Source: JABGQS01 sp963674545 (GTDB lineage: Bacteria > Bacillota > Clostridia > Christensenellales > SZUA-584). Taken from it: a stretch of DNA of 64,000 nucleotides. Where the stretch lies: assembly GCA_963674545.2 (NCBI GenBank), contig CAXXFB010000001.1:2914001-2978000 (forward strand). The letters are read 5' to 3'. Shown here piece by piece: positions 62,837 through 64,000 of this stretch. Position numbers and translations under genes: made by a program. Numbering within the stretch: position 1 is the first letter of the stretch; each line of letters starts with the position of its first letter. Below the pieces are notes generated by a model that saw only the letters and a list, made by a program, of their open reading frames with translations, had not been told where the DNA came from and did no database searches.

Positions 62837-63115
62837 TTAGATCCTTAGAATAAGAGATGGCAAAGGCGCAGATTGTGACAAATATAAAGAAGATCGCTGC
62901 TGCTTTGCCTGCAACAGACAGAAGCCTGCGCAGCCATTTTTTTCTACCTCCTTGTCGATAACTGCCATTATCATTTTGTCTAGAGCGTCCGAGGCATCGC
63001 AGACTTGCGCAAGTTCTTCTTCGGACGGCGCCTCTTCGGCCAGCTTCAGAAGCATCTCTCTGCCTGCATGTTTGATGTATGAATCTATCATTTCGTCAAA
63101 ACGATGTTCACTCAT
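62837..63115 (-). CDS. N-terminal part of a split anti-sigma factor
   Basis: The ATG at 63115 follows GAGGTGAG and overlaps the sigma-factor stop by 8 bp, the usual coupling. Residues 1 to about 57 (MSEHRFDEMIDSYIKHAGRE to IDKEVEK) are the cytoplasmic sigma-binding part. After the seven-A run the frame turns into a low-quality tail (NGCAGFCLLQAK) and stops at 62837. A -1 shift at the A run would give a 233-residue protein (62415-63115) with one membrane helix and a DUF4367 domain. Confidence 0.82.
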   Translation of the reverse strand: MSEHRFDEMIDSYIKHAGREMLLKLAEEAPSEEELAQVCDASDALDKMIMAVIDKEVEKNGCAGFCLLQAKQQRSSLYLSQSAPLPSLILRI

Positions 63116-63656
63116 TAAACTCACCTCGTGAAATCATATCCGCAAGCATCATCCTGCCTCTGTGACATCTCACCTTCACGTTAGCTACGGTTATTCCCAA
63201 CATCTGTGCAATTTCAGCGTCAGAATATCCCAGCACATACTTATGAAAAACTGCAAAAGAATACTTTTGGTCAAGGTTCTCAAGATGGCTTATCATGTTC
63301 GTGATGTCAAGGTTGAGCAGAGCGTTTTTCTCTGTTGCGTTTTCGCTGGCTAGCCAGTTTTCAAGGCTTTCAAGCGGTACTGTTCTTTTGTTTTCAAATT
63401 TGTTTATATGATCAAGGGCAAGGTTTTTGACAATAAATATTACATAACCCTTTGTTTCCTCAGCTGTAAATTCGTCTATCTTTTTAATGTGCTTGATTAT
63501 TCTAAGGAAAGCCGAGTGGACGATATCCTTTGCAGTATCTTCGTTCTTAACGACTTTAATGGCGGTATAAAACATAAGCCCTTTATAATCGTTATAAAGC
63601 TGCTCAACTTTTTTGCGATATCCTTTTGGCAAATCGATGTTTCCCGATTTTGGCAT
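63108..63656 (-). CDS. ECF-type RNA polymerase sigma factor
   Basis: 182 residues from the ATG at 63656 (GGGGAA site upstream); an ATG at 63701 is possible. Region 2 runs from VEQLYNDYKGLMFYTAIKVV through DIVHSAFLRI; region 4 is ILxxKY-like YSFAVFHKYVLGYSDAEIAQ then GITVANVKVRCHRGRMML. It directs transcription in response to a signal relayed by the membrane anti-sigma protein encoded next. Targets unknown. Confidence 0.93.
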   Translation of the reverse strand: MPKSGNIDLPKGYRKKVEQLYNDYKGLMFYTAIKVVKNEDTAKDIVHSAFLRIIKHIKKIDEFTAEETKGYVIFIVKNLALDHINKFENKRTVPLESLENWLASENATEKNALLNLDITNMISHLENLDQKYSFAVFHKYVLGYSDAEIAQMLGITVANVKVRCHRGRMMLADMISRGEFNE

Positions 63657-63925
63657 CGTGGATTCCCCGCACAAAATAAAATTATCCCTGTTCCGATTCA
63701 TCTTTCTTCAGGTACTGCGTTACCATTTATCAAATATTTATATATGTAAGTAAAGGTTGTCGCTATCGAATCATGACCTTATAATTCTATAATCATAGAG
63801 TGTTAAAATCAAGTAAAACAATTAAAATTTTATCTTTGTTTACAGCTGTTGCAAATACAGGGCAGCAATCAGCTCCCTGACAAGTATGCAAATACTAGGC
63901 AATTACTAAAAAAAAGATAAAAAGC

Positions 63926-63956
63926 TTGACTTAGAGCCAACTCTAAGTGTTATGCT
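63926..63956 (+). promoter_or_regulatory. MerR-type promoter/operator at right edge
   Basis: TTGACT (63926-63931) and TATGCT (63951-63956) have a 19-bp spacer, too long for normal use, filled by the perfect dyad ACTTAGAG-CCAA-CTCTAAGT (63929-63948). This is the signature of promoters untwisted by MerR-family activators. The target gene lies beyond the window. The remaining gap 63702-63925 holds only a hairpin (63858-63879). Confidence 0.8.
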
Positions 63957-64000
63957 TTATTATATCAAGAAAAAACTATGCCTGTAATGAGGGCCGGAAG

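Overview
The window looks like a chromosomal segment of an anaerobic, fermentative Firmicute, most likely a Clostridia-class organism. The evidence is moderate GC content, AGGAGG-type ribosome binding sites with frequent TTG starts, lipobox-bearing substrate-binding proteins, YesM/YesN-type two-component regulation, a cobalamin riboswitch and a B12 salvage/late-assembly operon. No rRNA, tRNA, insertion sequence, phage gene or CRISPR array is visible. The species cannot be named from the sequence.

Layout. (1) 1-10195: the tail of an RbsA-type sugar ABC ATPase, its lipoprotein binding protein, then a long plus-strand catabolic run: Gfo/Idh/MocA dehydrogenase, M24-fold protein, M20 hydrolase, PIG-L deacetylase, NagB-like isomerase, aldose epimerase, zinc alcohol dehydrogenase and a second M24-fold protein. 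Both M24 proteins have lost canonical metal ligands. (2) 10544-20747: a small Cys-rich protein, a complete sugar ABC system (permease, ATPase, binding protein), a UroD-family protein, a FucI/AraA-like isomerase and a YesM/YesN two-component system. (3) 20771-25702: a minus-strand AraC regulator divergent from a DegT aminotransferase, MlrC (M81) and SDR operon with a consensus promoter. (4) 25703-32616: the full trpEGDCFBA operon. Its leader carries a textbook TRAP-type array of (G/U)AG triplets, an intrinsic terminator and a hairpin that can hide the trpE ribosome binding site. (5) 32746-40995: a small membrane protein, an aldo/keto reductase, a membrane HD-GYP protein, a 1354-residue surface protein with four tandem pairs of Ig-like modules, and an AraC regulator with a C-terminal PAS domain. 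(6) 41335-48865: a third sugar ABC system followed by a dehydrogenase, a sugar epimerase and a second FucI-like isomerase. (7) 48866-60294: a possible structured RNA, a cobalamin riboswitch, and btuFCD-cobT-cobU-cobS-cobU2-cobC-cbiB-cobD-cbiP-cbiZ. (8) 60420-64000: an autoregulated-looking MarR/MATE efflux pair, an ECF sigma factor with an anti-sigma gene split by a frameshift at a run of seven A, and a MerR-type promoter at the right edge.

How it fits together: three high-affinity sugar importers feed oxidation/isomerisation modules. In each case, and also for the B12-binding protein, a GC-rich stem-loop directly follows the binding-protein gene, probably to raise its mRNA level above that of the downstream genes. 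The B12 operon imports corrinoids, cuts off foreign lower loops (CbiZ) and rebuilds cobalamin. The most notable regulatory find is the TRAP-like trp leader. Other items worth checking are the split anti-sigma gene, a GTGTG-loop element seen three times, and two complementary CobU-like proteins.
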